This document shows positions 9,081 to 18,166 of a stretch of DNA of 64,000 bases, piece by piece; the first letter of the stretch is position 1; every line of letters begins with the position of its first letter. This DNA is from Vibrio bivalvicida. GTDB taxonomy: Bacteria > Pseudomonadota > Gammaproteobacteria > Enterobacterales > Vibrionaceae. Location of the stretch: the NCBI RefSeq assembly GCF_001399455.2, contig NZ_LLEI02000043.1, positions 124,001 through 188,000 of the forward strand, given 5' to 3'. The notes under the pieces are model-generated. The model was given only the letters and a program-made list of their open reading frames with translations. It ran no database searches and was not told where the DNA came from. The translations under genes were made by a program, and so were the position numbers.

Positions 9081-10817
9081 ATGGATGCACATCGTTCTAA
9101 TTACACTGAAACCCAGCTGCGCAATGCAGCTCTTGTTATGGCTCCGGAAAGGCTAGGCGCTATGCACCAAAATAGAATCAGCTTTGTGCGAAGTTTGATT
9201 CGTAAAATGGCGACACAAAACTGGCGCGTAACCAAGCATGAGTGGCAGTTATGTCCCCAGGGCTATGGTCATGTTATTTACCAACTGGTGACTCCGACCC
9301 AAACCTATCACTTAGTCGTCTTTTGCGATGAGATTGTCGACGAAGAGCGCAATGATCGCGTCATTGCGGAAAAGTGGGATGTCACATTCGCTTTAGTTGA
9401 TGGCGATGTCGATGTTGAACTGTTAGAGCAGCTACGTGCTAATGTTCCCCTGCAAGAAGCGGGACGAAACCCTAACAAAGTGCTTGTGTTGGCGCGTGCA
9501 AACAAGAGCGTGCGAGTATTTGAGCATATTGTCAGCGCTTTAGCCAAAGGTCAGCAGCCACAGCCCGACGAGTTGGCAGAGGTTGGTTACATACTGCGTA
9601 CTACGGCGGTGTATGGCAATGGTAAATTTGGCATTGCTGATTTTAAGCTGCTGGAAGATAACCCTGATTTTAATCAGTCCTTTAGCGCGCAAATGTGCGC
9701 AGTGTACATGCTGCGCGAGTTTAGCTTAGATTGGGTGCATTATCTTGCAGAGCAGAAAGGTGGCGACAAGGCTATCTTGCTACACAAAGGCTTGCAGCGC
9801 TATTTAGGGGTGGGCAATGCAACGGGCTTAGGCATGGCGCCTTATCTAATCAATCATCCGTGCATCGTTGATCAGTGGATGACGTCAAGAGAGCGCGCGA
9901 TTGGTCAAGTATTGGCGTTGCCGTGTGACAGCCAGATGCATGATCAATTGCGAGATTTATTGGTTAAAGCTAAGCGCCATTTAGAACAAGTGATTACCAT
10001 TAACGAACAGCAAGACAGCTTAAATCAATTGGCGGTCACCGATATTGCCCAGCTTATAGATCAATTGTCGCAAGTTATCGCGGTTCATTCGCACTGGTGT
10101 GATGTTGTTAAGCAGGCTGAAAGCGTGAGTTTGGAAGCCCAAGAAATCCTTACCTCTTGCCTGCTTGAGCTCTATCCAAGTGTGGTTGATCAGTTTGAAA
10201 ACCAAATGAATACCAGCGAAGCGCTATCGATTCCAAGTGGCAAAACCGTCCAACAGTTGCGTCAGTTACTCAGCGATAAATATCACTGGGCTGTCGAGGC
10301 GGATTACTCGTTGGCAGAAAACAAATACTGGTTCTGGTATCGCTCTCAAGACAAAGAAGAGCCAAGACTCGGTGTCCGCGGTGAAGAAGCGGGTGAAGAG
10401 CGTGAACTACCACTCGATATTGGTCGTCAGGCCAATCAGTTGTTCCATGCGCTGGAAGGTTACTCTTCTGAGACAACAGTCGCGGCGTTTTTGCTCCAAC
10501 ATCCACAATACCGTGCGATTACACGTCGAGTGTGGACCTTAGGTAATCGTGCTATGGGTGACATCCAGATGAACGTATTACGTCAAGATGCGCTACCAAT
10601 GCACCTGCTACGCTGCAAGCTAGCAATGTTCGGTGCAACCAAATTTGACCCGCGCTCTGATCGCTGGGTTCGAGTGACCTTCTTCCAAGGTGCTCCGCTA
10701 TTAGAAGAAATCAGTGACCCAGAATATAGCGATACATGGATTTTTCCGACCATGCCAAGTAGTCAAGAGATTACCCACACAGAGCCACAAAAGATCAATG
10801 GAGGATTGGCATCATGA
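9081..10817 (+). CDS. Conserved protein of unknown function (578 aa), betaine-type cluster
   Basis: No family was recognised. ATG 9081 is chosen because AGGTGG lies 8-13 bases upstream; two in-frame GTG codons at 9069 and 9072 are alternatives. The protein looks soluble: no signal peptide, no membrane segment, mixed alpha/beta with a helical middle (residues ~290-390). An aromatic segment ENKYWFWYRSQDKEEPRLGVRG lies in the last third, split here as ENKYWFWYRS and EEPRLGVRGEE, and could be a ligand site. It overlaps the following gene by four bases (ATGA), so the two products are probably made together and may interact. Location right after the BCCT gene suggests a role in the same pathway. 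Confidence 0.8.
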   Translation: MDAHRSNYTETQLRNAALVMAPERLGAMHQNRISFVRSLIRKMATQNWRVTKHEWQLCPQGYGHVIYQLVTPTQTYHLVVFCDEIVDEERNDRVIAEKWDVTFALVDGDVDVELLEQLRANVPLQEAGRNPNKVLVLARANKSVRVFEHIVSALAKGQQPQPDELAEVGYILRTTAVYGNGKFGIADFKLLEDNPDFNQSFSAQMCAVYMLREFSLDWVHYLAEQKGGDKAILLHKGLQRYLGVGNATGLGMAPYLINHPCIVDQWMTSRERAIGQVLALPCDSQMHDQLRDLLVKAKRHLEQVITINEQQDSLNQLAVTDIAQLIDQLSQVIAVHSHWCDVVKQAESVSLEAQEILTSCLLELYPSVVDQFENQMNTSEALSIPSGKTVQQLRQLLSDKYHWAVEADYSLAENKYWFWYRSQDKEEPRLGVRGEEAGEERELPLDIGRQANQLFHALEGYSSETTVAAFLLQHPQYRAITRRVWTLGNRAMGDIQMNVLRQDALPMHLLRCKLAMFGATKFDPRSDRWVRVTFFQGAPLLEEISDPEYSDTWIFPTMPSSQEITHTEPQKINGGLAS

Positions 10818-11545
10818 TCGTTTCACACAATGAATTGGTTGCCGCAGTAAATAAGGCATTTTTAGGTATGCGTCGTCATTGTGGTGAAGCGGATGTCATC
10901 GCCAATATGGTGGCGGATTTGCAAATGGTGGGGCTTAGTGGCGTGAGGCATTTTAACAATGCCAGTCAGTTTCTAAGCTTAGACTCAGACTGCGCCGTAT
11001 CAATTTCCAATAAAAGTGAATCGAGTTTCGAGGTTGATTTTCATAACAGCAGTATCGCATGTCAACTGCCTGCGGTACTCGATTTTGCCTTAGAGCAAAT
11101 GGTGGATAACAAAACCATCTCAATCACGCTAAAACAGTGCCATAACCGCTGGTTAGCCTACAGTGAGTTGGTTCGTTTGGCTGCAAAAGGCATCGCTTGT
11201 CGTGCGCAATGGGTTAATGGCAGCAGCCCTCAACGCGCCTTGTATGTGCTTAACCGTGGTTGCATCGCACCGGAGGTGTATTTTTCCGACAGCCTTGTAA
11301 ATGGTGATGAGGACGTACATTCAATGCTGATTGAGCTATCGGTTCGCGACTTTGATGTTAACCAAAGTGCGCAAGGCTATTCTATCCATGTTGACAGTGC
11401 AGAGTTAAGCCGCGCTCAACAAGCATCATGGCAAGAAGGTATCTTCGTTGAAGATGCTGAGTGGGAGACATTAAAACAAGCGGCCACAGTGTTCTTGGTT
11501 GAAAACAGTGCCCGTTCAGTTCAAGGAGCAGGCGAACTGGTCTAA
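10814..11545 (+). CDS. Conserved protein of unknown function, DUF3726-like
   Basis: A 243-residue soluble protein, translationally coupled to the preceding gene (ATGA overlap). The N terminus, SHNELVAAVNKAFLGMRRHCGEADVIANMVADLQ cut here as SHNELVAAVNKAFLGMRR and GEADVIANMVADLQ, recalls DUF3726 proteins; this is from memory and not searched. No catalytic motif is evident. It ends just before a strong terminator at 11577-11601, closing the operon that starts at RidA or at 9081. The pair may be subunits of an enzyme acting on the imported compound (inference). Confidence 0.75.
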   Translation: MIVSHNELVAAVNKAFLGMRRHCGEADVIANMVADLQMVGLSGVRHFNNASQFLSLDSDCAVSISNKSESSFEVDFHNSSIACQLPAVLDFALEQMVDNKTISITLKQCHNRWLAYSELVRLAAKGIACRAQWVNGSSPQRALYVLNRGCIAPEVYFSDSLVNGDEDVHSMLIELSVRDFDVNQSAQGYSIHVDSAELSRAQQASWQEGIFVEDAEWETLKQAATVFLVENSARSVQGAGELV

Positions 11546-11576
11546 CAGCCTGCTCATTGATTAAATACTACATGAC

Positions 11577-11601
11577 ACAGCCTCGAATGAGGCTGTTTGT
11601 T
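11577..11601 (+). terminator. Rho-independent terminator
   Basis: Perfect 8-base stem ACAGCCTC / GAGGCTGT with loop GAAT, followed by TTGTTTTTAT. It closes the operon ending at 11545. Confidence 0.88.
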
Positions 11602-11711
11602 TTTATATTGTGTTAGTTGGTACGAAAGTTTAGCTATACTCTAGTCAGGCTAGGTAATAACAAGAACTCTTTTCTAATCCTCATCAATTATATTTATTCT
11701 GTAGGTAGAAT

Positions 11712-12878
11712 ATGAAAATTGCAGTGGTAGGAATTGGTTATGTTGGTCTAGCCAATGCTATTTTGTTAGCACAGCACAACGATGTGACATTACTAGATAT
11801 CGACAAGGGAAAAGTTGCCAAGATTAATAAGCGGATCTCCCCCATCGATGACAGTGACATCCAACATTACCTTACCAGTCATACACTAAACTTAATGGCG
11901 ACGACGGAAGAGCATATTGCTTATTGCGAAGCTCAGTTTATCGTCATCGCTACCCCGACGGATTACGACACAGAATCTCGTTCATTCAACACCGCCATTG
12001 TTGAAGCTGTCATGCGACGTGCGATTAGCATAAATCCTGCCGCAACCATCGTCATTAAGAGTACTGTACCGGTGAATTTTACTCACCAAGCCCGTAAGCG
12101 CTATCAGCATAGCAATATTCTTTTTTCGCCAGAGTTCCTTAGGGAAGGTAAAGCATTGTATGACTGCTTATTTCCAGCTCGGATTATTGTTGGGGGGCAG
12201 AATGAAAGTGCGAAGGTTTTCGGGGCTTTGCTTCAACAAGGTGCGAAAACGCCGAACCCGCCTCTCATCTATACTCACTCTTGTGAGGCCGAAGCAATAA
12301 AGCTGTTTGCCAATACGTTTTTAGCCATGCGCGTTGCGTTTTTTAATGAACTTGATACTTATGCAGAGCTTAACCACTTGATCAGCAAAGATATTATTGA
12401 AGGCGTTTGTTGCGATCCTCGGATCGGTCAGCACTATAATAATCCTTCTTTCGGCTATGGTGGTTATTGTTTACCGAAAGATACCAAACAGCTTTCCTCT
12501 AACTTTGAAAATATCCCAAATCGAATGATCTGCGGCATTGTGGAGTCTAATTCAATCCGTAAAGATCATATTGCCCAAGTGATATTAGCGCGAGAGCCAG
12601 AAGTGGTTGGTGTGTATCGGTTAGTGATGAAATCCGGGTCGGATAACTTCCGCTCCTCGTCGATCATTGGTGTGGTCGACAGGCTTCAAGCCCGAGGTGT
12701 TCGTGTCGTTATCTATGAGCCAACTTATCCAGACTCGGTCTATCACCAATGCGAAGTTATCCATCAGCTCGATGAATTTAAGCAAGTTTCGAGCGTGATT
12801 CTAGCCAACCGACTAACTGATGAGCTATTAGATGTCTCGAATAAAATTTATTCGAGAGACATCTATGGTACTGATTGA
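11712..12878 (+). CDS. ugd: UDP-glucose 6-dehydrogenase
   Basis: A 388-residue enzyme of the UDP-glucose/GDP-mannose dehydrogenase family (short bacterial type). The Rossmann motif GIGYVGLANA is at residues 7-16, the NAD-binding/catalytic stretches FVIATPTDYD and IVIKSTVPV follow, then SPEFLREGKALYD, and the catalytic Cys is in GYGGYCLPKDTKQL near residue 253. It oxidises UDP-glucose to UDP-glucuronate, a precursor for capsules and exopolysaccharides. It faces the glycosyltransferase/exporter operon on the other strand, only four bases stop to stop, and probably supplies its sugar nucleotide. Confidence 0.94.
   Translation: MKIAVVGIGYVGLANAILLAQHNDVTLLDIDKGKVAKINKRISPIDDSDIQHYLTSHTLNLMATTEEHIAYCEAQFIVIATPTDYDTESRSFNTAIVEAVMRRAISINPAATIVIKSTVPVNFTHQARKRYQHSNILFSPEFLREGKALYDCLFPARIIVGGQNESAKVFGALLQQGAKTPNPPLIYTHSCEAEAIKLFANTFLAMRVAFFNELDTYAELNHLISKDIIEGVCCDPRIGQHYNNPSFGYGGYCLPKDTKQLSSNFENIPNRMICGIVESNSIRKDHIAQVILAREPEVVGVYRLVMKSGSDNFRSSSIIGVVDRLQARGVRVVIYEPTYPDSVYHQCEVIHQLDEFKQVSSVILANRLTDELLDVSNKIYSRDIYGTD
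12831..12863. other. Inverted repeat inside the ugd 3' end
   Basis: GATGTCTCGAAT (12831-12842) pairs with ATTCGAGAGACATC (12850-12863), apart from a two-base GA bulge. It lies in the last codons of ugd, 20 bases before the convergent gene. It may act as a bidirectional terminator embedded in coding sequence. Confidence 0.5.
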
Positions 12879-12882
12879 GCTA

Positions 12883-15159
12883 TTATAGATAACGGTAGCG
12901 AAGCCGGGTAATCCGTTGTTCGCAAAGCTCGATAATTTGTTCTGTCCAATCGTTCCGTTGAGCGATCCTCTGGCTTATATATATGTGCCTTGCCCAGCTT
13001 AGTAATGTATATATCTCGATATCTCTGTTTAAATTTAGGCCAGAGAGTTCTAGGTAATGCTCGACAAATTTGGATGTTTGTTGCTGTGCATAGTTAACTT
13101 GGCCGAATTCACGTAAGCATTGTTCTTCAATATGAGCGACAAAGTTACCGACATCCAGAGCAGGGGAACCATAGCAGAGAAGGTCTAGGTCCAAAAGATA
13201 GACTTCAGAATCTGCCACTAAGATTTGGTCATGGTAAAAATCACGATGAATAAGTGTTGGCTGGGTTGCTGTGCAAAGCTCGTCAGCCAGTGTCTTGCAA
13301 TTGTGTAATATATTTTGGATGGTTGGAGCCTTGGTTGGCAATTGATTGGCGGCAAGAGTCAAATACTCTTCAAGCAATCGAATTTCATCTTGGTTGCTAT
13401 GATGACGATCGGTATCAATGTGATGGAAATGAAGCTTGTGGAGTGCTTGGGCAATTCGTTGTGAAACAGAATGACTTTTTTGTTGGCAAAATAGATCAAA
13501 GCAGCTTTTACCTGCCACTTTGCTTTGGAACCAAATATGATGATCGGATGAACATCCTAAAGGTTTGGGGACCTGAATCCCATCATTGCCATTGGGGCCA
13601 AATTGAGCGTTATAAAGGGCTTTATTGGCATGCCAAGTCCGTTTATCAAAGCCTTTGATTCTGACCTTACCGAGTATTGAAATTCGTTCTCCGTTCGCAC
13701 GCTCTAGCGTATATTCAATCATGACTCGCTTATTGGCTTTATACCGTGTAACTGCAATGCAAATTAGGCGATCCGCGCTCGATAAATCCTTGATGCTCCT
13801 TAGCAGCAATTGCCTGGCATAGGGTAGGTCAAACAGCTCGGAGGAAAACGTCAGCCTTCCCTCTAAGTTATTGACTTCGGATAGTAATTTGAAACTTTGT
13901 AAATGTTGTTCACAGCGTTCAATCAGATGGTAAATGGAAGCTGCCCATTGAGGGTGGGCATCACGAAAAGGCTGATGTGCAAGCTGCAGTAACGCTAAAG
14001 CTGTAAATAGTTCAATTTCATAACTATGGTTTTTTTTGAGTTCGCCATACCCTTGTAGTAAAGCCCGACGATAACTTTGTGACCTAGCAAAAGAAACATC
14101 GCCACCTAGAGAATCAAACTCTAGGTGAGCGATAAATGTCCCGATGTCATAGGCTGAATACCAATAGCATACATCATCAAAATCTATCAGCCGGTTTCCA
14201 TTGGGTGTCACTAACACTTGTGAGGCATAGAAATCACCGTGGATAACGGTTTTATCGGCCTTTAGGTCTTGTAATCGTTCTAATAATTGAGAGGTTAGGT
14301 GAGTCAGCCTGCTCTTTAGCTTAGGCATAAGGTGCGCCAGATCTTCTGTTCGACTTTGCAAACTCCGTAAGAAATTTGCTGTGTTTTTATGGATCACACG
14401 CTTAGGTTTTGATTTTTGATGAAAACATCTAAGGTATTGACCACATTCATAAAAAGGCGCGAGATCGTTCTGGTTAATATGGTACCAGTGAGTTAGGTTG
14501 CGTCCTTCAATCCAGCGAAAAACTAACAATTTATGCTTGCTGCTGCGCCCTACTACATCAAGCAGGTGTTGAGAATGGAGCTTTCTTCGACGAGAGAGGT
14601 TAGCGAGTTTGTACCTTTGATCTGTATAGGCTTTAGCAACCAGTACTTCACCTGAAGTTAATTGGAGTTTGAGTACCAGACGTCTTTCAGGTTTGTATTG
14701 TAGAATTTCACTACTCTGGATATGTGGTTGGACTTGAGCCTTGGGGTAGAGCGCGCGAGCTAGTAAATTTGGCAAAGATTCTGGTGATAATAAACGGGGA
14801 AGCACTTTTAGTTTTGCATCGAGTGGAAACGGGTAAATAATCATCAAATGTTTTTTAACTATTATCGGAATTATTTGATTGGCGTTTTGAGCGGTTTTTA
14901 TACTCTCAAGCTTAGCGGAGTCTTTAGCAGTGTAGGCTTTTACGTAGCAAGTAGTAGATCCGCTTCCACTCTCAATAAGGTATTTAACTAAACAATTCGT
15001 CTCTGGTTTGTAACGTATATAGACTTTTGTCAGTGCGAATATGTCTACGTCCTGCATGTACTGGCGCATCAATGCTAGCATCTTGGATTCATCTAGAATG
15101 ATATGCAAACCTAATATTTCTGACTCTCGGCCAATCAATGGTTGGTCTTCAGGTTGCAT
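12883..15159 (-). CDS. Double aminoglycoside-phosphotransferase-like kinase of a glycan operon
   Basis: A 758-residue soluble protein made of two APH/choline-kinase-like units. The catalytic loops are HGDFYASQ (about residue 306) with metal-binding LIDFDD, and HRDFYHDQ (about 638) with LLDLDLL. Both have Gln where most APH enzymes have Asn. An N-lobe-like strand pattern built on the motif RYKP occurs three times, near residues 48, 154 and 458, so there is one extra N-lobe at the start. Likely role: phosphorylation of a sugar, amino sugar or lipid head group made or exported by the operon. It is the last gene of the minus-strand operon and starts one base before the ABC gene stop. Substrate unknown. 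Confidence 0.85.
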   Translation of the reverse strand: MQPEDQPLIGRESEILGLHIILDESKMLALMRQYMQDVDIFALTKVYIRYKPETNCLVKYLIESGSGSTTCYVKAYTAKDSAKLESIKTAQNANQIIPIIVKKHLMIIYPFPLDAKLKVLPRLLSPESLPNLLARALYPKAQVQPHIQSSEILQYKPERRLVLKLQLTSGEVLVAKAYTDQRYKLANLSRRRKLHSQHLLDVVGRSSKHKLLVFRWIEGRNLTHWYHINQNDLAPFYECGQYLRCFHQKSKPKRVIHKNTANFLRSLQSRTEDLAHLMPKLKSRLTHLTSQLLERLQDLKADKTVIHGDFYASQVLVTPNGNRLIDFDDVCYWYSAYDIGTFIAHLEFDSLGGDVSFARSQSYRRALLQGYGELKKNHSYEIELFTALALLQLAHQPFRDAHPQWAASIYHLIERCEQHLQSFKLLSEVNNLEGRLTFSSELFDLPYARQLLLRSIKDLSSADRLICIAVTRYKANKRVMIEYTLERANGERISILGKVRIKGFDKRTWHANKALYNAQFGPNGNDGIQVPKPLGCSSDHHIWFQSKVAGKSCFDLFCQQKSHSVSQRIAQALHKLHFHHIDTDRHHSNQDEIRLLEEYLTLAANQLPTKAPTIQNILHNCKTLADELCTATQPTLIHRDFYHDQILVADSEVYLLDLDLLCYGSPALDVGNFVAHIEEQCLREFGQVNYAQQQTSKFVEHYLELSGLNLNRDIEIYTLLSWARHIYISQRIAQRNDWTEQIIELCEQRITRLRYRYL

Positions 15160-16983
15160 TTACCCTCCTTGAGCTGATTGTGTTTCAGGCGAGGTAAAAT
15201 GTGTTAAGTACATTCCGGCTTTATCGGTGAGTTCCGCCTGAGTGCCCTGCTCAATAACCTTACCTTTGCGCATACAAACCACATAATCACATTGTTCAGC
15301 GAGCTCTCTCCTATGGGTAATAATCAATGCTGTGCAATCATTCGCTAGCCTCATTAGCGCACGACTTACTTGACTCTCAGTTGCTGGATCTAAGCCAGTT
15401 GTAGGTTCATCTAGAATTAAGATGGGGGCTTGTCGAAGTGCTGCTCGCGCAATGGCTATTCGCTGTCTTTGCCCAGCGGATAAGGTTACCCCTCGTTCAC
15501 CGACGAGTGTGTCATAGCCGTTTGGTAACGACATAATGAAATCATGTATCTCTGCTTGCTTTGCTGACTCATATACACGCTCTATCTTCACGTCACCTTG
15601 ACCAATCGTTATGTTATTGAGAATCGAAGTCGCGAATAAGGCGGTTTCTTGCATCACTACCGAGATTTGCTGACGGACACTTTCAAAGGTGTATTCACGG
15701 ATATCGACACCATCAATGTATACACCTCCGCGTTGAGGGTCATGTAAGCGCAGGAGTAATGCAATTAGGGTAGATTTTCCACTGCCTGAAGAGCCGATAA
15801 CTGCGACTTTTTTTCCTTTAGGAATATTTACAGTAATGTTTTCGAGGTTGGTTACCTCATCATCTAAATAGGAGAATTCAATATTTCGGAACTGGATATT
15901 TCCGTTGAAAGAAGGTGCTTCAACTGCATTCGGTAGATTCTCGATATCTTTTTGGTGCTCAAGAATATCTAATACTCTCTCTCCCGCCGCAGACGCCTTG
16001 GCAAGTCTCGCGGTATATTTGGTAAAATCTCGTATGGGGCGAAATACTCGTCGTAAGTAATAGGTGAATACGAGTAGCTCACCAAGGCTTAATTGTTCTT
16101 TGATAACCAGCAAGGCGCCATACCAAAGTACCAAGGCGGTAGATATCGCCATAAGTATTTCGACGTTTCTCTGTAGTGACGCGGCAAGTCTTTTTCCTTG
16201 GACTCCCTCCTTGAGGCTTTTACTATTGGCTTCACTGAAAATATTAGAAAATCGGTCTTCTAACGTTAATGCCTGTACGGATTTAATGGAGTGAATGGAT
16301 TCTGATGCTGTGGCTGCCATTACTCCCTCGCGTTGACGATTTTTGCGTGCGACTTTGTGGATTTTTTTGCTTTTGTTTAACGTGACAAACCAGAGCAGTG
16401 GTAAGGTGCACAATGAAACCAGTGCGAGTTGCCAATTCAGCCAAAACATGACGCCAATAATACAAAGGAAGATCAGGCTGTTGCCTATCAATGGTACCGC
16501 TGCAGTTATGGCGATTTCTTTCATTAGCCCCATGTCACTAATGATGCGAACGACTAGGTCGCCACTACGTTGTTGCTGATGGTAAATTGTAGACAACCCT
16601 TGGATATGATTGAACACTTTGCTACGCAGGCTAATGATGATGTGGTTGCCTGCCAGAGCCATTAGTACCGTGGTCGCATAAGTCAGAACTGCGCGACCTA
16701 AAATAATGATGACTAAAGTCGCAGCTAATATTGCAAAATAGGATGAAATTGGCAGTGTCGACAGTATTTGTAGATCTTGCGCCGCGTTGAACTCTGGCGA
16801 GGCTAAGCGATCAATGATGTATTTCAGTGGCCAAGGTTCTATCAAGCGCATTAATGTTTGGCCAAATAAACACGCAAACGCTCCGGCAATGAGCCATTTT
16901 CTCTGTTTAATGTAGGGCCGCACGTAATCATAAAAGCGCAGTAGACCGGGTAAGCTTTGCTTTAATCCTTTAGGTCTCGCCAT
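15160..16983 (-). CDS. ABC exporter, MsbA-type half transporter (fused membrane and ATPase domains)
   Basis: A 607-residue type IV ABC exporter. Residues ~30-330 carry six membrane segments; the ATPase domain has Walker A GSSGSGKST (about 397), signature LSAGQRQR (about 501) and Walker B LILDEPTTGLDP. It probably works as a homodimer and flips a lipid-linked or glycosylated compound across the inner membrane. It overlaps the upstream glycosyltransferase by 14 bases and abuts the double kinase gene, so it is part of a tight operon. It is unlikely to be the housekeeping MsbA because of this context. Confidence 0.93.
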   Translation of the reverse strand: MARPKGLKQSLPGLLRFYDYVRPYIKQRKWLIAGAFACLFGQTLMRLIEPWPLKYIIDRLASPEFNAAQDLQILSTLPISSYFAILAATLVIIILGRAVLTYATTVLMALAGNHIIISLRSKVFNHIQGLSTIYHQQQRSGDLVVRIISDMGLMKEIAITAAVPLIGNSLIFLCIIGVMFWLNWQLALVSLCTLPLLWFVTLNKSKKIHKVARKNRQREGVMAATASESIHSIKSVQALTLEDRFSNIFSEANSKSLKEGVQGKRLAASLQRNVEILMAISTALVLWYGALLVIKEQLSLGELLVFTYYLRRVFRPIRDFTKYTARLAKASAAGERVLDILEHQKDIENLPNAVEAPSFNGNIQFRNIEFSYLDDEVTNLENITVNIPKGKKVAVIGSSGSGKSTLIALLLRLHDPQRGGVYIDGVDIREYTFESVRQQISVVMQETALFATSILNNITIGQGDVKIERVYESAKQAEIHDFIMSLPNGYDTLVGERGVTLSAGQRQRIAIARAALRQAPILILDEPTTGLDPATESQVSRALMRLANDCTALIITHRRELAEQCDYVVCMRKGKVIEQGTQAELTDKAGMYLTHFTSPETQSAQGG

Positions 16984-18145
16984 TGCTTCGCTCCACCGTC
17001 AGTCCTGACCAATTTAGAATATTTTCGACACGACTTTGCCAGCTATGGTATCGCTGGGCTTCATCCTGTCCGATTTTGCCCCATATCATTGCCATTGTGT
17101 GATTGTCCGCTAAGAACTCCATGGCTTCGATAAGGCTCGTAATGCTTGACGATGAGCAAGTAAGCCCAGTTTTATGGTCAGTGACTATCTGTGGTATCTG
17201 ACCTATATCACTCGCAATAACAGCCAGCCCTGCGGCCATGTACTCATAAATTTTCAATGGTGAAAAATAGAAGTTCTCTGCACTAGGATATGGGGCGACG
17301 CCTACATCCATTTGGGTATACATTTCTGCCATGTCAGATGGGGCGACCATTCCAACTATCTCTACACTGCTCTCTAATTTTAAGTGTGCTACTTGCAACT
17401 CTAGTGTTTGCCGCATTGGGCCATCACCAATGATTATAAGTCGTGTGTTTGGAAAGTGTGTGTGCACAATTGCGAAAGCTTCAATGAGCCTGTCCACCCC
17501 ATGCCAAGGCTTGAGTGTTCCGACAAAGCCAAAAGTGAAAAGGTGGTCGGTAATTGAACGCTCGGCACTAGAGCAAATAAAACGTTCAGTATTGACGCCA
17601 TTGGGAAGAACCTTCACTTTATCATGTGCTTGGGGGTAGGTATCAACATAGTCAGCGACCTGTTCCGACACAGCAAGTATTAAGCTTGCTGATGAAAAGC
17701 ATTGTTGAGTAATGTCTCTTGCTGCTTGTTCATCAACTAAGCCTCGGTATTTTTGTTGCTCTTCGACGAGAGGTGCGTTCACCTCTAATATCGCCGGTAT
17801 ACCTTTACTCGCGGCATAAGACATGCCGGCATGGCTCCACAACGAGTAGCGCTCATAGATAAAATCGTAAGGTTCACACTGGATGAGCTGTGACATTATG
17901 GCGGCGTTATCTTGAATATCTGCTTGTTCTCTTAATGCTCTATCGGATATTTTGGCGTGTTTAATTCGATGAACATCGAGCTGATGTAAGTCTTTAGGGC
18001 ACTCACCTCCAATGGAAGCGACGTGAAAATCAACATCGATATCCGTTTGAGTAAAGGCGCGTGCGACCTCTTGTACGTGCAATGAACAGCCTTTACTACC
18101 AAAAATAGGAACGCCGCGATCGGAACACACATAGGCTGCTTTCAT
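16970..18145 (-). CDS. Glycosyltransferase family 4 protein (GT-B fold)
   Basis: A 391-residue GT-B glycosyltransferase. The N-terminal acceptor domain begins MKAAYVCSDRGVPIFGSKGC; the C-terminal donor domain has FGFVGTLKPWHGVDRLIEAF, LIIIGDGP and the E-x7-E-like element SPLKIYEYMAAGLAVIAS. It transfers a sugar from a nucleotide donor in the cytoplasm. It is the third gene of the operon, 21 bases after the previous glycosyltransferase and overlapping the ABC exporter. Donor and acceptor are unknown; UDP-glucuronate from the neighbouring Ugd is a candidate. Confidence 0.92.
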   Translation of the reverse strand: MKAAYVCSDRGVPIFGSKGCSLHVQEVARAFTQTDIDVDFHVASIGGECPKDLHQLDVHRIKHAKISDRALREQADIQDNAAIMSQLIQCEPYDFIYERYSLWSHAGMSYAASKGIPAILEVNAPLVEEQQKYRGLVDEQAARDITQQCFSSASLILAVSEQVADYVDTYPQAHDKVKVLPNGVNTERFICSSAERSITDHLFTFGFVGTLKPWHGVDRLIEAFAIVHTHFPNTRLIIIGDGPMRQTLELQVAHLKLESSVEIVGMVAPSDMAEMYTQMDVGVAPYPSAENFYFSPLKIYEYMAAGLAVIASDIGQIPQIVTDHKTGLTCSSSSITSLIEAMEFLADNHTMAMIWGKIGQDEAQRYHSWQSRVENILNWSGLTVERSNGET

Positions 18146-18166
18146 AATGCCTCCATAATTCTTGTA

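Noticed and set aside
13254..13658. 134-codon plus-strand frame
   Set aside because: It lies fully inside the double-kinase gene on the other strand and has no protein-like motif or ribosome site.
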